Assembly (NCBI RefSeq): GCF_031143425.1 | Contig: NC_090444.1 | Location: forward strand, 1,311,315,324 to 1,311,379,323 | DNA: 64,000 bases | Reading direction: 5' to 3' | Source of the DNA: Pleurodeles waltl | Taxonomy: Eukaryota; Chordata; Amphibia; Caudata; Salamandridae | In this document: positions 11,775-22,977 of the stretch, piece after piece | Position numbering within the stretch: the stretch's first letter is position 1 | How the letters are laid out: every line of letters starts with the position of its first letter | The notes under the pieces: model-generated | Seen by the model: only the letters and a program-made list of their open reading frames with translations | The model's database searches: none | What the model was told of the DNA's origin: nothing | Made by a program: the position numbers and the translations under genes

Positions 11775-12539
11775 GGGAAACATCCTTTATGCCGACTTTT
11801 TTATAACGAAGTCCTGGTTAACGAAAGCGGAACAACGCTTTCTTTAACCACGACTTCGTTATTTTGTGCCTTAACCACGCATGTCCTGAACAACGAACAT
11901 GTATGGTTAAGGTACAAACAAGGGAGTCGGCTGAGGAGGACGACGCAGATGAGGAGGCGATGACTCAGGTAAGTGGGGGGTTTTAGGTTTTGGGGAGGGG
12001 GTGGGGGGTCGGGGGTTTTAGGTTTTGGGGTGGGGTGGGGGGTCGGGGGTTTTAGGTTTTGGGGTGGGGTTGGGGGGGTGGGGCGTTTTAGGTTTTGGGG
12101 AGGGGGTGGGGGGCCGGGGTTTTAGGTTTTGGGGTGGGGTTGGGGGGGTGGGGCGTTTTAGGTTTTGGGGAGGGGGTTGGGGGTTTTAGGTTTTGGGGTG
12201 GGGTTGGGGGGGTGGGGCATTTTTGGTTTTGGGGAGGGGGTGGGGGGTCGGGGGTTTTAGGTTTTTGGGTGGGGTTGGGGGGGTGGGCCGTTTTTGGTTT
12301 TGGGGAGGGGGTGGGGGGTCGGGGGTTTTAGGTTTTGGGGTGGGGTTGGGGGGGTGGGGTGAGGCATGCAGTATCAATGGGTGCCTGTTACTAATGACTT
12401 TACCAGGAATGCCTTTACAACGAAATATCGTTGTTCAGGCATTCATGGTAAAGGCATTAGTAGTAACAACGAGGTCGGTGTTCCGACCTCGTTGTTTAGG
12501 CACCCGTTGTTTTGTCAGTCGGCATTCCGTCGTACAACC
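11775..12539 (+). mobile_element. Mutator-like non-autonomous element, copy 1
   Basis: The element is 765 bp and flanked by an exact 9-bp duplication, TTTAGATGT (11,766-11,774 and 12,540-12,548). The ends are GGGAAACATCCTTTATGCCG and, inverted from the right, GGTTGTACGACGGAATGCCG, sharing ATGCCGACT at the same offset. Sub-terminal regions carry many ACAACG/CGTTGT words and stem-loops, possibly transposase-binding repeats. After a short acidic, exon-like segment ending in CAG/GTAAGT, a G-rich minisatellite fills the centre. A 9-bp duplication fits Mutator-like elements best (Merlin is an alternative). A second copy lies at 16,813-17,805 in the same orientation. No transposase is encoded. Confidence 0.8.
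11970..12360 (+). repeat. G-rich minisatellite, about 70-bp unit, about 6 copies
   Basis: The core TTTTAGGTTTTGGGGTGGGG recurs at intervals of 63-73 bp, alternating with TTTTGGTTTTGGGGAGGGGG and TGGGGGGTCGGGG. The plus strand has dense runs of four to seven G, so G-quadruplexes are plausible. Apparent glycine-rich open frames are translations of this repeat, not genes. Confidence 0.9.
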
Positions 12540-12548
12540 TTTAGATGT

Positions 12549-12980
12549 CCCATCACCTGAGGAAGCCTTGCTGTCGTGCAGACACCTGCCTGCAGACAGC
12601 AATTATGGTTACACAGCCGTTCTTTGAATCCCCTGTGGAACATTTCCTTTCTGAGGAACTTGGAGTTGGAACAAAGTGAAGTGGGAGATGTGGGCACACT
12701 ACCTGAGGTTTCAGAACTGGTTAGGGTGGTTATCTTTCAAATTCCTCTTCCTGGCTGTTCCTCAGACACAGCCTCTGTGCAAAGTGACTGCTCTCACAAA
12801 ATGTAGCAGTGGGGTTGCCTCAAGCAGGATCACCTAAAATATGAGTACAATGAATTGTGAGATCTCTGCAACTGCCTGTCATCAGCCTTGCCTAGAAAAG
12901 TCTTTACCTTGAACAACAGAAGCTGCAGAACCACACATCATCCCTGTAACTTACAAAATGACAGTGTTCAGTAAGAATTA
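12549..12980. other. Unassigned DNA
   Basis: Nothing recognised between the Mutator-like copy and the next small MITE. Confidence 0.35.
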
Positions 12981-13115
12981 ATTAGGGGTGGACATTAAAC
13001 TCTGCTCTGTCGGTGGAGTTTGCAGAGTTTTGCCCGCATTCCGCTTGGAGCGTGGAGTCCATAAAAAACTACACCAGTTGCCCCCGGTGAGGATTATAGC
13101 ACCCACCCCTAATTG
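12981..13115. mobile_element. Small MITE with ATTAGGGGTGG termini
   Basis: Perfect 11-bp terminal inverted repeats ATTAGGGGTGG / CCACCCCTAAT bound about 135 bp. The interior holds AACTCTGCTCTG and CAGAGTTTTGCCC words like those of the related elements at 9,873 and 14,567. No matching target duplication was found. Non-coding. Confidence 0.55.
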
Positions 13116-14566
13116 CTTCTTTAACGTAGCCTCCATGTTCAAACATGCTGATGCAGCAGTGGCTTGTATAGCAGTCTTCTTTGATGCCAAAGTGTCTGTT
13201 TCAGATAGTTTTGGCTTTAGTACCTTGAAAAACAAACACTAAAGTATTCCAACATCCAGAATGTATGACGGAACATACCTCACTTCCGGTGGCCTCAATA
13301 AACTAGTTATGAGGGCACATAGAGGTGGGTGGGTCTAAGAGCGCAGTGACAATTACGTGCAAGCAGGGTCCATTGACAATGTTATAATGTCAGACAACCT
13401 ATACCTGACCAAAAAGGATTTGCAGTATGTTTATCTACTTGAGCAAGAAGGTCAGTGCTTGAGGCAGGCGGAAGGAGTGCAGCACAAGCAAGCAAGCGGT
13501 CAGCAGGAACTACACAGCATTCTGAGAAGCAACATACGTAAACTGATGGATACCTAATGGGAGCTGCTCAATGAGTGAAGGGTAAAGAAGCATAGTTGGG
13601 GTAGGATGGTAAATACAGATGGGGGTTAAAATCAGAACAGAGAATCTCAGCTGAGGAAATAGGAGAGTACAGCAGCAGCACATAGCACCAATGGTATGCT
13701 TCAGTGGCACAATGCTGAGGAATCATCATCAGCAGTTAGTGGAATAGGTGCAGTACATGCAGGTTAGGTGCAAAAACAATAGCTTTTGAACATGGCGCTT
13801 CACACCGTGCTTTTGCCTTAGCCCCTTCTTCCATTTAGCCAGATGCTAAGTAATGATGCCTACCTGAAAAGCCACTGCCAGTGCCCACTCACAGCATCAA
13901 CATCAATACATTTCTTGCTCGGGCTCAGTCCATGATAACAGCACTTCGAGCAGGTTTCTCTGCTTAGGCAGCAGGTTCAATATCACCCATCCCACCAATG
14001 CACACAATAACACCTCAGTGTGTCACACAACAACAGTGTAACACTAGCCGCTGCTGACTCATTACGCCCCCGACAGGCCGCCATCATTAGGGAACACAAG
14101 AACAGAAACTGTGGCTATAGACATTGAATAAGGATGAGTATGATGCTACTCAAATGCAAGTAAGTCTCATACTTGACCTTCTTCATTGTCTATGGTCACA
14201 GTAGCTGTTATGTGCGGGCGCTTGTGTAATTCACTTACACCTGCAGCCAGTACCGACTGCTGCACCCTGCCTGCCTGTGCTCAAACCAACTCTCTCTTCT
14301 TCCACAGAGGCCCGAGACATACCAGAGGCTGCTGTGCACCATCAAGAAAGAGATGGGTGCCCAGGGAGCCAGAAGAGGGTGACAGCAGACCTGCTGCTGC
14401 CAGGAGCTGTATACAATGTCTACTTTCAATGCTTACTACTGTTAAAGAAACAAATGGCTTAAAGCTATTTTGTTTACTTCTCTGTAATGATCTTGGGAGC
14501 CAGATGATAACTTAAGGCCTTTTAGAAACTGCTCTGTTCCTCCAAGAGCTCCATCTCTGCTGAACT
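13116..14566. other. Unassigned DNA
   Basis: Several short open frames exist but none has a recognisable domain. No repeat boundary is visible. Confidence 0.35.
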
Positions 14567-14661
14567 TAGGGATGGGTGGAACTCCACAGAATCTCACAGA
14601 GTTTTTCTGTAACTCAGTGGAATTCTGTGGAGTAAAACTCTGTGAGTTCCGTCCACCCCTA
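14567..14661. mobile_element. 95-bp palindromic MITE
   Basis: Almost the whole element is a foldback: TAGGGATGGGTGGAACTC on the left pairs with GAGTTCCGTCCACCCCTA on the right, and the inner arms CAGAATCTCACAGAGTTTT and AAAACTCTGTGAG continue the stem. It belongs with 12,981-13,115 and 9,873-10,374. Flanks do not show a duplication. Confidence 0.6.
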
Positions 14662-15799
14662 GGATTAATTAGTAGCTGTTTCCTAACAATTTCTAAAGGA
14701 AACCCAGTCACCATCATACCTAAATTCAATGTCTGGGTCTGCACCGTCCAGCCACAGGGATGCAAGCCATGCATGTCCACTTTCTTGGAAAGCTGTACTC
14801 ATCCACCATCTTGTGTTGGTATAAACCAGGGGCATCTAAAATGGATCCCACAGGTACTAGTACTCAGGCTCTCACAACACACAGAGTCCTAGTATCATAC
14901 ATGTGCTACATGCTCACTGCACATACATGCACTTGACATGTACACACAATGTCAGTGCAAGACTTTGGGTTTCACATAACAGTAAAACTTTACATAGGAG
15001 TAGGCAGTATACTTGTCTCTCCTTGACCCAGAAAAAAGGTCTGGTCACACTATGGATGCCAAGATGCAGTATGCTGCTACCACCTTTTTAATGTGATGCA
15101 CCTAGGGCATGGACAGAATTCCCACTATGAATGCATGCTTGGTGTGCCCCCTGTACCCACCTAAGTTTCTGAAACTCACATTACCACAGACAGGAATCAG
15201 CTTCTTCATACATAACAGTATAGCATGATACCAGGGCCAAAATAAAATTTGGGATGCCAGTTTCACAAGTAATCAGGAACTGAGGGTAAGTTTACATGTC
15301 TGTTCACCATACAGGAGATATTTCCATCCCAATGCAGTTCTTACCGCAAATGTAATTTTCATTTCATCTACACATGCAAGTGATCCAATCTGCCTTTGGT
15401 GAGGTAAAAATGCCTTAGTCTATTGCAGACTGTATTGTGTATGGCTAATGAAGAACAGACACAACAGAAACATGCTGAAGTGAGTAAGGATAGTTTCAGC
15501 CACACAGCTACAGCCAGATAAGGCTAGCACTGATACACGCACAAACATGACAAACATGATACATTGCTCAATGTGTATGCAAGGTCCCAGGCTTTACCCC
15601 TAACATACACATATGGAAGATACCCTTGATAAAACATTCAATGACCTGTGGATTTCTTGCAAGAAAGATGATGTAGTATGCAATGTTTAAGCAGACATTT
15701 TCAGCGCACGTTTGTAATATCTTCACAATATGTGTAGACTGAAAATTCACAGTAGCACAAATAATTATTGTCAGGTCAGGAATAGTTTTTCACAACACA
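14662..15799. other. Unassigned AT-rich DNA
   Basis: No gene, RNA or repeat boundary recognised. Confidence 0.35.
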
Positions 15800-16812
15800 G
15801 GGCCTGATTTAGATCTTGGCGGTAATGGTCCACCCATCGATTTTCTGACTAAAAACCTATCTGCCACCTTGGTGGTCCGCCTGCCTGATTTAGATGTTCA
15901 TGGTCCCATTGACAATAGTCTGCATTTGTCCCACCGTCTCCGCCAAGAAATTCAACCATGTTGATGGCACCATAGGAAATAGTGGCTGCTGACGGGATTC
16001 CAGCCACCTTTACTGCTGTGCAGATTTGGATGTGCCTTACCACCAAGCCAACTTTGGCGGTCTAACCTCCACACCTGAGTTGGAAGATTGGCTTGGAAAT
16101 GAGGGAAAAATATTACTTTTTCTCCCGATTCCACTTCTGTTTTTAGCTGGACATGACTGGACAAAACCTGCCATTGTTTCTGCCAATGACCTATGGAGAA
16201 AACATGCCCCCCGTTGCCGGACTTGAAGTTAGGGAACCTGCATGGCTAGGGTGCATTGGGTGGGCACAGCACATGAGATCGGGACCACTACAGTCAAAAA
16301 TAAATTTCACAGTAATTTTTTTAATTGACTGGGACATGCATAATTGGGGAACACAATTGTGTCAGATATGGATGGGGACATACTGGTACAAGACATATAT
16401 TGCACACATACACAAATGTCATTTTGGTGTCAGTATTCATTGCCAAATAAATGCTGACACCACAATGATGTGAAATTCACACTTGTCAACTGTGTCCATG
16501 TGTGTACATTGCAAGGGGACCTGTGATGTTGTACTTTCCGTAGTGGATGTGAGTCTGTACGTGTATGTATGTGTGTGATTGGATTTGCTGGTTGAGGTGG
16601 AGGTATCTGGAGTGGGTGATGTTGTTGTGTCAGTATGGATGCCAAGTGCATATGGGTCTGATGTTGTTGTGTATGTTTGGTTGTGTTGCTGTGTGTAACA
16701 TTCAAGTGAGTGTTGTTGTGTGGAGGGCATTGTTGTGATATGTATAGGTGTGCTCGTGTGAGTGTGTTTGCATAGATGAGGGTGTAGTTATGTTAATTGT
16801 TGTGGTTGTGTC

Positions 16813-17805
16813 GGGAAACATCCTTTATGCCGACTTTTTTATAACGAAGTCCTGGTTAATGAAAGCGGAACAACGCTTTCTTTAACCACGACTTCGTTAT
16901 TTTGTGCCTTAACCACGCATGTCCTGAACAACGAACATGCATGGTTAAGGTACAAACAAGGGAGTCGGCTGAGGAGGACGACGCAGAGGACGAGGCGACG
17001 ACTCAGGTAAGTGGGGTTTTTAGGTTTTGGGGAGGGGGTGGGGGGTCGGGGTTTTAGGTTTTGGGGTGGGGTTGGGGGGTGGGGCGTTTTTGGTTTTGGG
17101 GAGGGGGTGGGGGGTCGGGGGTTTTAGGTTTTGGGGTGGGGTTGGGGGGGTGGGGCGTTTTTTGGTTTTGGGGAGGGGGTGGGAGGTCGGGGGTTTTAGG
17201 TTTTGGGGTGGGGCGTTTTAGGTTTTGGGGAGGGGGTGGGGGGTCGGGGTTTTAGGTTTTGGGGTGTGGTTGGGGGGGTGGGGCGTTTTAGGTTTTGGGG
17301 AGGGGGTGGGGGGTCGGGGTTTTAGGTTTTGGGGTGGGGTTGGGGTGTTTTAGGTTTTGGGGAGGGGTGGGGGGTCGGGGTTTTAGGTTTTGGGGTGGGG
17401 TTGGGGGGGTGGGGCGTTTTTGGTTTTGGGGAGGGGTGGGGGGTCGGGGTTTTAGGTTTTGGGGTGGGGTTGGGGGGGTGGGGCGTTTTTGGTTTTGGGG
17501 AGGGGGCGGGGGGTCAGGGGTTTTAGGTTTTGGGGTGGGGTTGGGGGGGTGGGGCGTTTTAGGTTTTGGGGAGGGGGTGGGGGGTCGGGGGTTTTAAGTT
17601 TTGGGGTGGTGTTGGGGGGGTGGGGTGAGGCATGCAGGATCAATGTGTGCCTGTTACTAATGACTTTACCAGGAATGCCTTTACAACGAAATATCGTTGT
17701 TAAGGCATTCGTGGTAAAGGCATTAGTAGTAACAACGAGGTCGGTGTTCCGACCTCGTTGTTTAGGCACCCGTTGTTTTGTCAGTCGGCATTCCGTCGTA
17801 CAACC
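16813..17805 (+). mobile_element. Mutator-like non-autonomous element, copy 2
   Basis: The element is 993 bp and flanked by the exact 9-bp duplication GGTTGTGTC (16,804-16,812 and 17,806-17,814). Outside the minisatellite it matches copy 1 nearly base for base, including the termini, the acidic exon-like stretch and the splice-donor-like CAG/GTAAGT. The 228-bp length difference comes from the internal minisatellite (about 9 units here, about 6 in copy 1). It is nested inside the Harbinger-type MITE at 15,800-18,277. Confidence 0.8.
17010..17625 (+). repeat. G-rich minisatellite, about 70-bp unit, about 9 copies
   Basis: This is the same unit as in copy 1, in the same orientation with respect to the element. 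Unit length varies (about 58-72 bp) by loss of G-run segments. It has strong potential for G-quadruplex and R-loop formation on the G-rich strand. Long glycine/phenylalanine frames here are artefacts. Confidence 0.9.
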
Positions 17806-18277
17806 GGTTGTGTCATGTGCCGGTGCTGTGTAAATGGTGTGTGTCATGGATGTATGGCAATGGTTGTGTTCGACATGTATGGGTTTTATGGTGTTATAAT
17901 GGTAATGGATAATGGTGTGCATATGGTGAGTTGTATTGTGCGTCATACAGGGGGACACATATGGCCAAGGTACAGTGTGTGTGACTTACCTGTATTCCGT
18001 AGCCGTAGCCATTGTACGATGTCCATTGGTTCCAGCGACAGCCTCCCTCTGTCAGCAATCTGCCGGTATGATACAGCTTGCAGGACTGTAACATTTAAAT
18101 ATGGTCTGCAGGAGCCTGCCTACTTGATGGCTTAGAAGAGCACTCCATCATGGCGGTCTTCGGCTCAGCTGCAATACATATAAATCCGGTGGGCGGAACA
18201 CCTTCTACTTTACAGAGTATTCGGGTCTGCCGCCACTGTGGATTGGCGGTAATATTGTCAAGATCTAAATTAGGCCC

Positions 18278-21200
18278 ATAGTCTAAAAATGACAGACTGG
18301 ATTTAGCAGAACATGCCATGAAACACAACAGATTTTGGCACAGAAGAAATATTATACACAGAGGTCTGCCTGTAATTGGGTTATTTACCTGGCTCCTCGG
18401 ACATGTACTAGCTGTGCGAGTACCCTAGCTTCACCACAATAAACTTAACAATAAGATGGAAAATTTCTCATCTGACAAAATATGTTTTGATACAACCAAG
18501 CCCAAAGTGAGCAGCTCTGTGACCTGCTCAGGACTGACTGTTCCTTCACTTTCTTCTGCATGCTGACGTTTTCACAGCCCACTAATTAAGCTTTCAGGTA
18601 GTTTCTAGTTTCAACACAGTTCTTGAGCTGTGCGTGGATGAGAGGGCAGTACTTATCTGAATTAGTATTCTATATAAAGGGTTTGAAGAGGCTCTCTTCA
18701 GGTGTACGATAGGATACATACAAAGACAGAAAGCATAGGAAAATTCTAATGAATCAATTAAACTACAGAGACCAAACAACGATTCAACAGAATATAGCGA
18801 GACACACAAAGGAAATTAACAGTAGCCCACATTTTTGGCATTACAGAACTACGCTAATCTGAGTGTCCCTCGCGAGGTGTTTTGGTGCCACATTTGTAGC
18901 AGCAAAGGGAACAGGACTTATCCTTAATGTGTAAGAACCTTCTCAAATCTGTGGGCCTCATTGCAAGTGGCTTGTAACTCCACTTAGGATTGGTAAAAGG
19001 ACTTAGCCCATTTGGAATTGCAAACTATGCAAGAACATTTCGAGTTCGGAGTGTTTTTCACCCGGCATTTCTTGTAGGAGTTGGTTTGGAAATGTAGACA
19101 TCTGCATGTTAGTCTTCTTAATCCTGTACCTGGAAGTAATTTCCCCCTCTTCAAATTACTAATTCCCAAAGTATTTGTCATCTTGAGAGGATATCTGGCA
19201 AGGTTACCAGGCCACGTGTATCAACGGATGTACTACTAAAGGTTGAGGGTGTCCCTCTTCGCTAGGTTTCCAGGTGAATGAATGTAGGTGTATAAATGTC
19301 TTTAACTCACTGTACAGTGAGCCGGTAATGATAACTCATTAATAAAACACTCCTAAAGTAGGTTCCAGTATTTGAATAGATTAAGAGCATAGCTTCACTG
19401 AGGGATTTATTAACATTGGAATCACCATGGAACACTAACCAACCTGGCAACACAATTATTGATTTCCATCATTGGCATTGGGCCTGATCGACAATGAACC
19501 TTCTGCGTTTTGCCAGTGACCATCTGACCTGAACGGTGTCCCTTGCCACGGTTAATTGAAAGTGGGACTGTCACAGCAGACAGGTCGCTAATCATCTCAC
19601 AGGGAAATAATCAAACTAACCGTTTTATAAAAAGGTCACCGTGGCCAGCCTCATGACCATGTTACAAACAGGAAGTCCCAAACATGACCCTTGTGTGCTA
19701 GGTGACTTCTAGCTGTTTGACCACCTAGGGTCTCGGAGCAGGTCAGTGTGTCCGGGTCCCAGACGGCTCCTCCACTTCAGGTATCATATTGGGCAGCAGA
19801 GATCACCCAGAGACCAGATGGGCGATTCGAGTACTAGCCTCTGTAGCACTTGACCCCCCGCATTTTTTTCTCTTCTTGGGGAGTGCCAGACCGGTCAAGG
19901 CTGTTCCAGGAGGGACCAACTCTTCTGCGAGAACAAGTCTCTATAGGAGAAGTGAGAGTGTTGTCAATTACAGGTTGAAGGCAAAATATGCTGTCTGCAA
20001 CAAAATCAGTTTGCTGCATTCGGTATTTTAGCCTTCAAGGTCGCACAGACACAAGGTCTAGACTATAAGAGGGACATGTGTGGCTTCGAAAGCCAAAGTA
20101 TAATATCAGTATGGAATTATTTCATTTTGACACAAACAAATACGTGATTTAAAACTACTCTTAAGGAAAAATGATGTGATGAAGTGATGAGGCACCCTGA
20201 GACTCCCATTTCTCATGGATAGAAATAGAAGTTTCACTGAATGGAGGTTTCCTGAAGGAAGGGGGATCTTATCCGCAGCCTAGGCCCCGGTGGCCTGAAT
20301 TACTCTCCTATTAAATTCATATACAGTACTCTTTTTGGACTAGTAGAATGGTACACACCGATTCCAAACAGATGTTGAAAACCGTGGGCCCCTGCGGTAT
20401 TCACGGCCAGAATACATGTGGCCAATTTAGGCGGCTAGTCTCGCAGCAACAAAACAGCGCTATTCAGGTCATTCATGGGTCCTCTCAAGATCTGAGATTG
20501 TTAATAATGGCATCAAAACCACTTGCCATCAGACTCCCTTACTCTCGAGAAACAAGTAATTGCTGATCTAGATGAAGAAAAGGCTGCTAAGTGCTCGGTG
20601 TATGATGAATGTGTCTTTAAACGGCATCTGGGTTTTCAAATACGCTGTCCTCTTCAGATCTTGGAAGCTGCGCGAGACTTTTGAGAATTGGAGTTGCCTT
20701 GCCTCTGTCGGCCTACTGAGTCACGTTGTGACTACTGTAAAATATAACATATTCACACCTGCATACCGTCTTGTTTACAAAAAAGAGACACTCAATGGTA
20801 ACTTGTTTTTAACAAAGTACTTATAAGAGCACTTTTCTCATTTCTGAGCTTTGTCAAAGACAGCTGTTGCCGTTACCTACTTTAACGACTCCCAATTCAC
20901 TAACTTTGGGAGGGATTCATACAAATCTTAGTTTGTCTATGCTTCATAAGTGGAAGCTACCTAGCTTTTAATGCCCTACCAACTAACAGACCTGTCAAGT
21001 TTCCCATGTCCATATGTGATGTTTTGCTCCAGTCCAGGTTTTTTCTTTGAATTTTGGGACTTCAAGTCTTGTTTAGTCCATTATAAAAGAGGACTACAAG
21101 TCCTAGAAGTAACAAAAAATGTAGCCTGGATTAACATAGCATGCATGCATTGGACCTGGCCCTCTATGGAGGGTCAACCCCAAACATTTTGCCTTCAAGC

Positions 21201-22349
21201 CCTCCTGTTTTTGCTGAACTCGTTTTTGTTGGCCTTAGGACTCTGTGCACTTTACCACTCCTAACTAGTGCTAAAATGTTGGCGTACACCTAATTGGTAT
21301 AATTAATTTGCATCTAAGTCGCCTTGCAAAATATTATACCACATACCCAGGGCCTGTAAATTAAATGCTACTAGTGGGCCAGTAGTTCTTATTGTGCCAC
21401 CCACTTAAGTAACCTTTTAAAACATGTCCCAGGTCTGCCTTTGCAGCCTGAATGCAGTTTTAAACTGCCAATTTAACTTGGCAATATGACTCCCTTTCGA
21501 AGTCCTAGCCCCCTGCCCCTTTTATTAGATATGTCAACCGTAAGGTAGTCTCTAGGTAGCCCATAGGGCAGGGTGCATTGCTATAATAAAGTTGGATATG
21601 TACTTTTAAGTTTTACTTGTCCTGCAAGTGAAAAACTCCTAAATTAGTTTTTCACTACTGTGAGGCCTAGCTCTCCCATAGGATAACACGGGGTTGCCTT
21701 ATTATTACATTTAATAAGTGCTACCTTTTGATTGGGAACAGGTAAGCATTTCATGTTTAGTGTTTCAGAAACTGTAGTTAAAATTCCCTTTAATAGTACA
21801 TTCAAATTTTAAATTACAATTTTGAAAATGCCTCTTTTAGGAAGTTGGCATTTTCCTGCCCTAATTATTTGGTGCTGGTATCCTGTTCCTGGGTCACATG
21901 AGTGGGTGTAGATGGCAGTTAGACTTTGTTTATTTCTTCCCGACAACTACACAATAAAGGGATTAGGTGTGCTTGGATGGGCCATCAACTGTCCAGATGA
22001 GAGGGCGGAGCTGGGCATAGGCCCACTTGCAACTGAATAGGCTGTACTCTGCCTTCAAACAAAGGACTTGACACACTTGCATTGTACATGCAGCCAGCTT
22101 GGAGCCAGGACAGAGGAGGCAGAAAACATCAAACACTTCAAAGGTGAATTCTCTAGAAATCTTTCCTACTTAAAAAGAGGCACCAAGTATAAAATGAGGC
22201 TGTGGCCTGCTGTGTACTTCAGAAGATTCTCTTATTGCACCTTGAAGGACTGCTTTCCCACCTGAAGTCTGCCTCTAACTCTCAAAGGCCTGTCTGACAT
22301 GCTGGTTGAGCCCTGGTCCACTGTTGAAACCAGGACTACCAGTGTGAAT
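18278..22349. other. Unassigned DNA, possibly old LTR-like repeat in the right half
   Basis: I see no gene. About 20,960-22,340 has the texture of a long decayed LTR-like repeat (runs such as AGCCCATAGGGCAGGGTGC, poly-T blocks, an ACAATAAAGG polyadenylation-like word near 21,952), but I cannot place its ends. 18,278-20,960 shows nothing recognisable. Confidence 0.3.
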
Positions 22350-22977
22350 CCAAGGGCAAAGTGGCTGGACTCCTGATCAGAGCCTCAGGAGCAGAAAAGG
22401 CTACAACCATCCTGAACCCACACCTCATCACCAGCAGACTAGACTATCGGAACACCCTGTATGCAGGGATAAAGAAGAAGCTCCCAAAAAGACTGCAGAC
22501 CATCCAAAATGCAGCAGCCAGACTAGTCCTCAACCTTCCATGCTGAACCCACATCACATCAACCCTCACGGAATTCCAATGGCTTCAGATACATAAGTGT
22601 GCACACTTGTAACTCCTCACCCACAAAGCATTCCACAACACTGGCCAAGCCTACCGGAATAGCCACATTCGCATCCACCAACTTTCCAAATACCACCACT
22701 CTGCTGGTCTCTTGTTAACACACACCGCAAGCATACACAAAAGCAGAGCAGTGGGCCGTTCATTCTTATACCTGGCTCCTAAAGCCTGGAACGACCTTCC
22801 ACAGGACTTCAGAGCCTCCTCTCTTCCTGACTTTCACAAGAAGCTGAAGACATGGCTTTTTAAGTAAGCCCTTCAAGGCTGGCCTCACACACCTGGTACA
22901 AGGAACCTGGATACCTTCATAGGTGATTAGGGCACTATAGAAACACTGATAACATAACATAACATAACTTAAATGTT
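22350..22977 (+). mobile_element. 5'-truncated L2-type LINE: RT C-terminal remnant and 3' tail
   Basis: The plus strand encodes ITSRLDYRNTLYAGIKKKLP followed by RLQTIQNAAARLVLNLP, the conserved post-palm segment of L2/CR1-type LINEs. An in-frame stop at about 22,544 and frameshifts follow, but later pieces (FLYLAPKAWNDLP-like near 22,765-22,800, then LKTWLFK near 22,850) keep the family order. The element ends with GGGCACTATAGAAACACTG and a short ATAAC/ATAACAT tandem tail (22,950-22,977), typical of L2-like 3' ends. Inactive. Confidence 0.8.

Larger units (their letters stand above)
15800..18277. mobile_element. Harbinger-type MITE interrupted by Mutator-like copy 2
   Basis: The left end GGGCCTGATTTAGATCTTGG and the right end, inverted GGGCCTAATTTAGATCTTGA, are good terminal inverted repeats, followed inside by GCGGTAAT-type words on both sides. 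Flanks ACA and ATA are only approximate duplicates. Removing the 993-bp insertion at 16,813-17,805 and one copy of its 9-bp duplication leaves about 1.5 kb. The interior has GT-rich simple sequence near 16,540-16,800. It is non-coding; a possible substrate for the transposase at 62.3-63.4 kb. Confidence 0.65.

Noticed and set aside
12095..12627. Long glycine/phenylalanine-rich open frames
   Set aside because: They are translations of the G-rich minisatellite in several frames, with the same happening at 17,027-17,833. No start context or domain.
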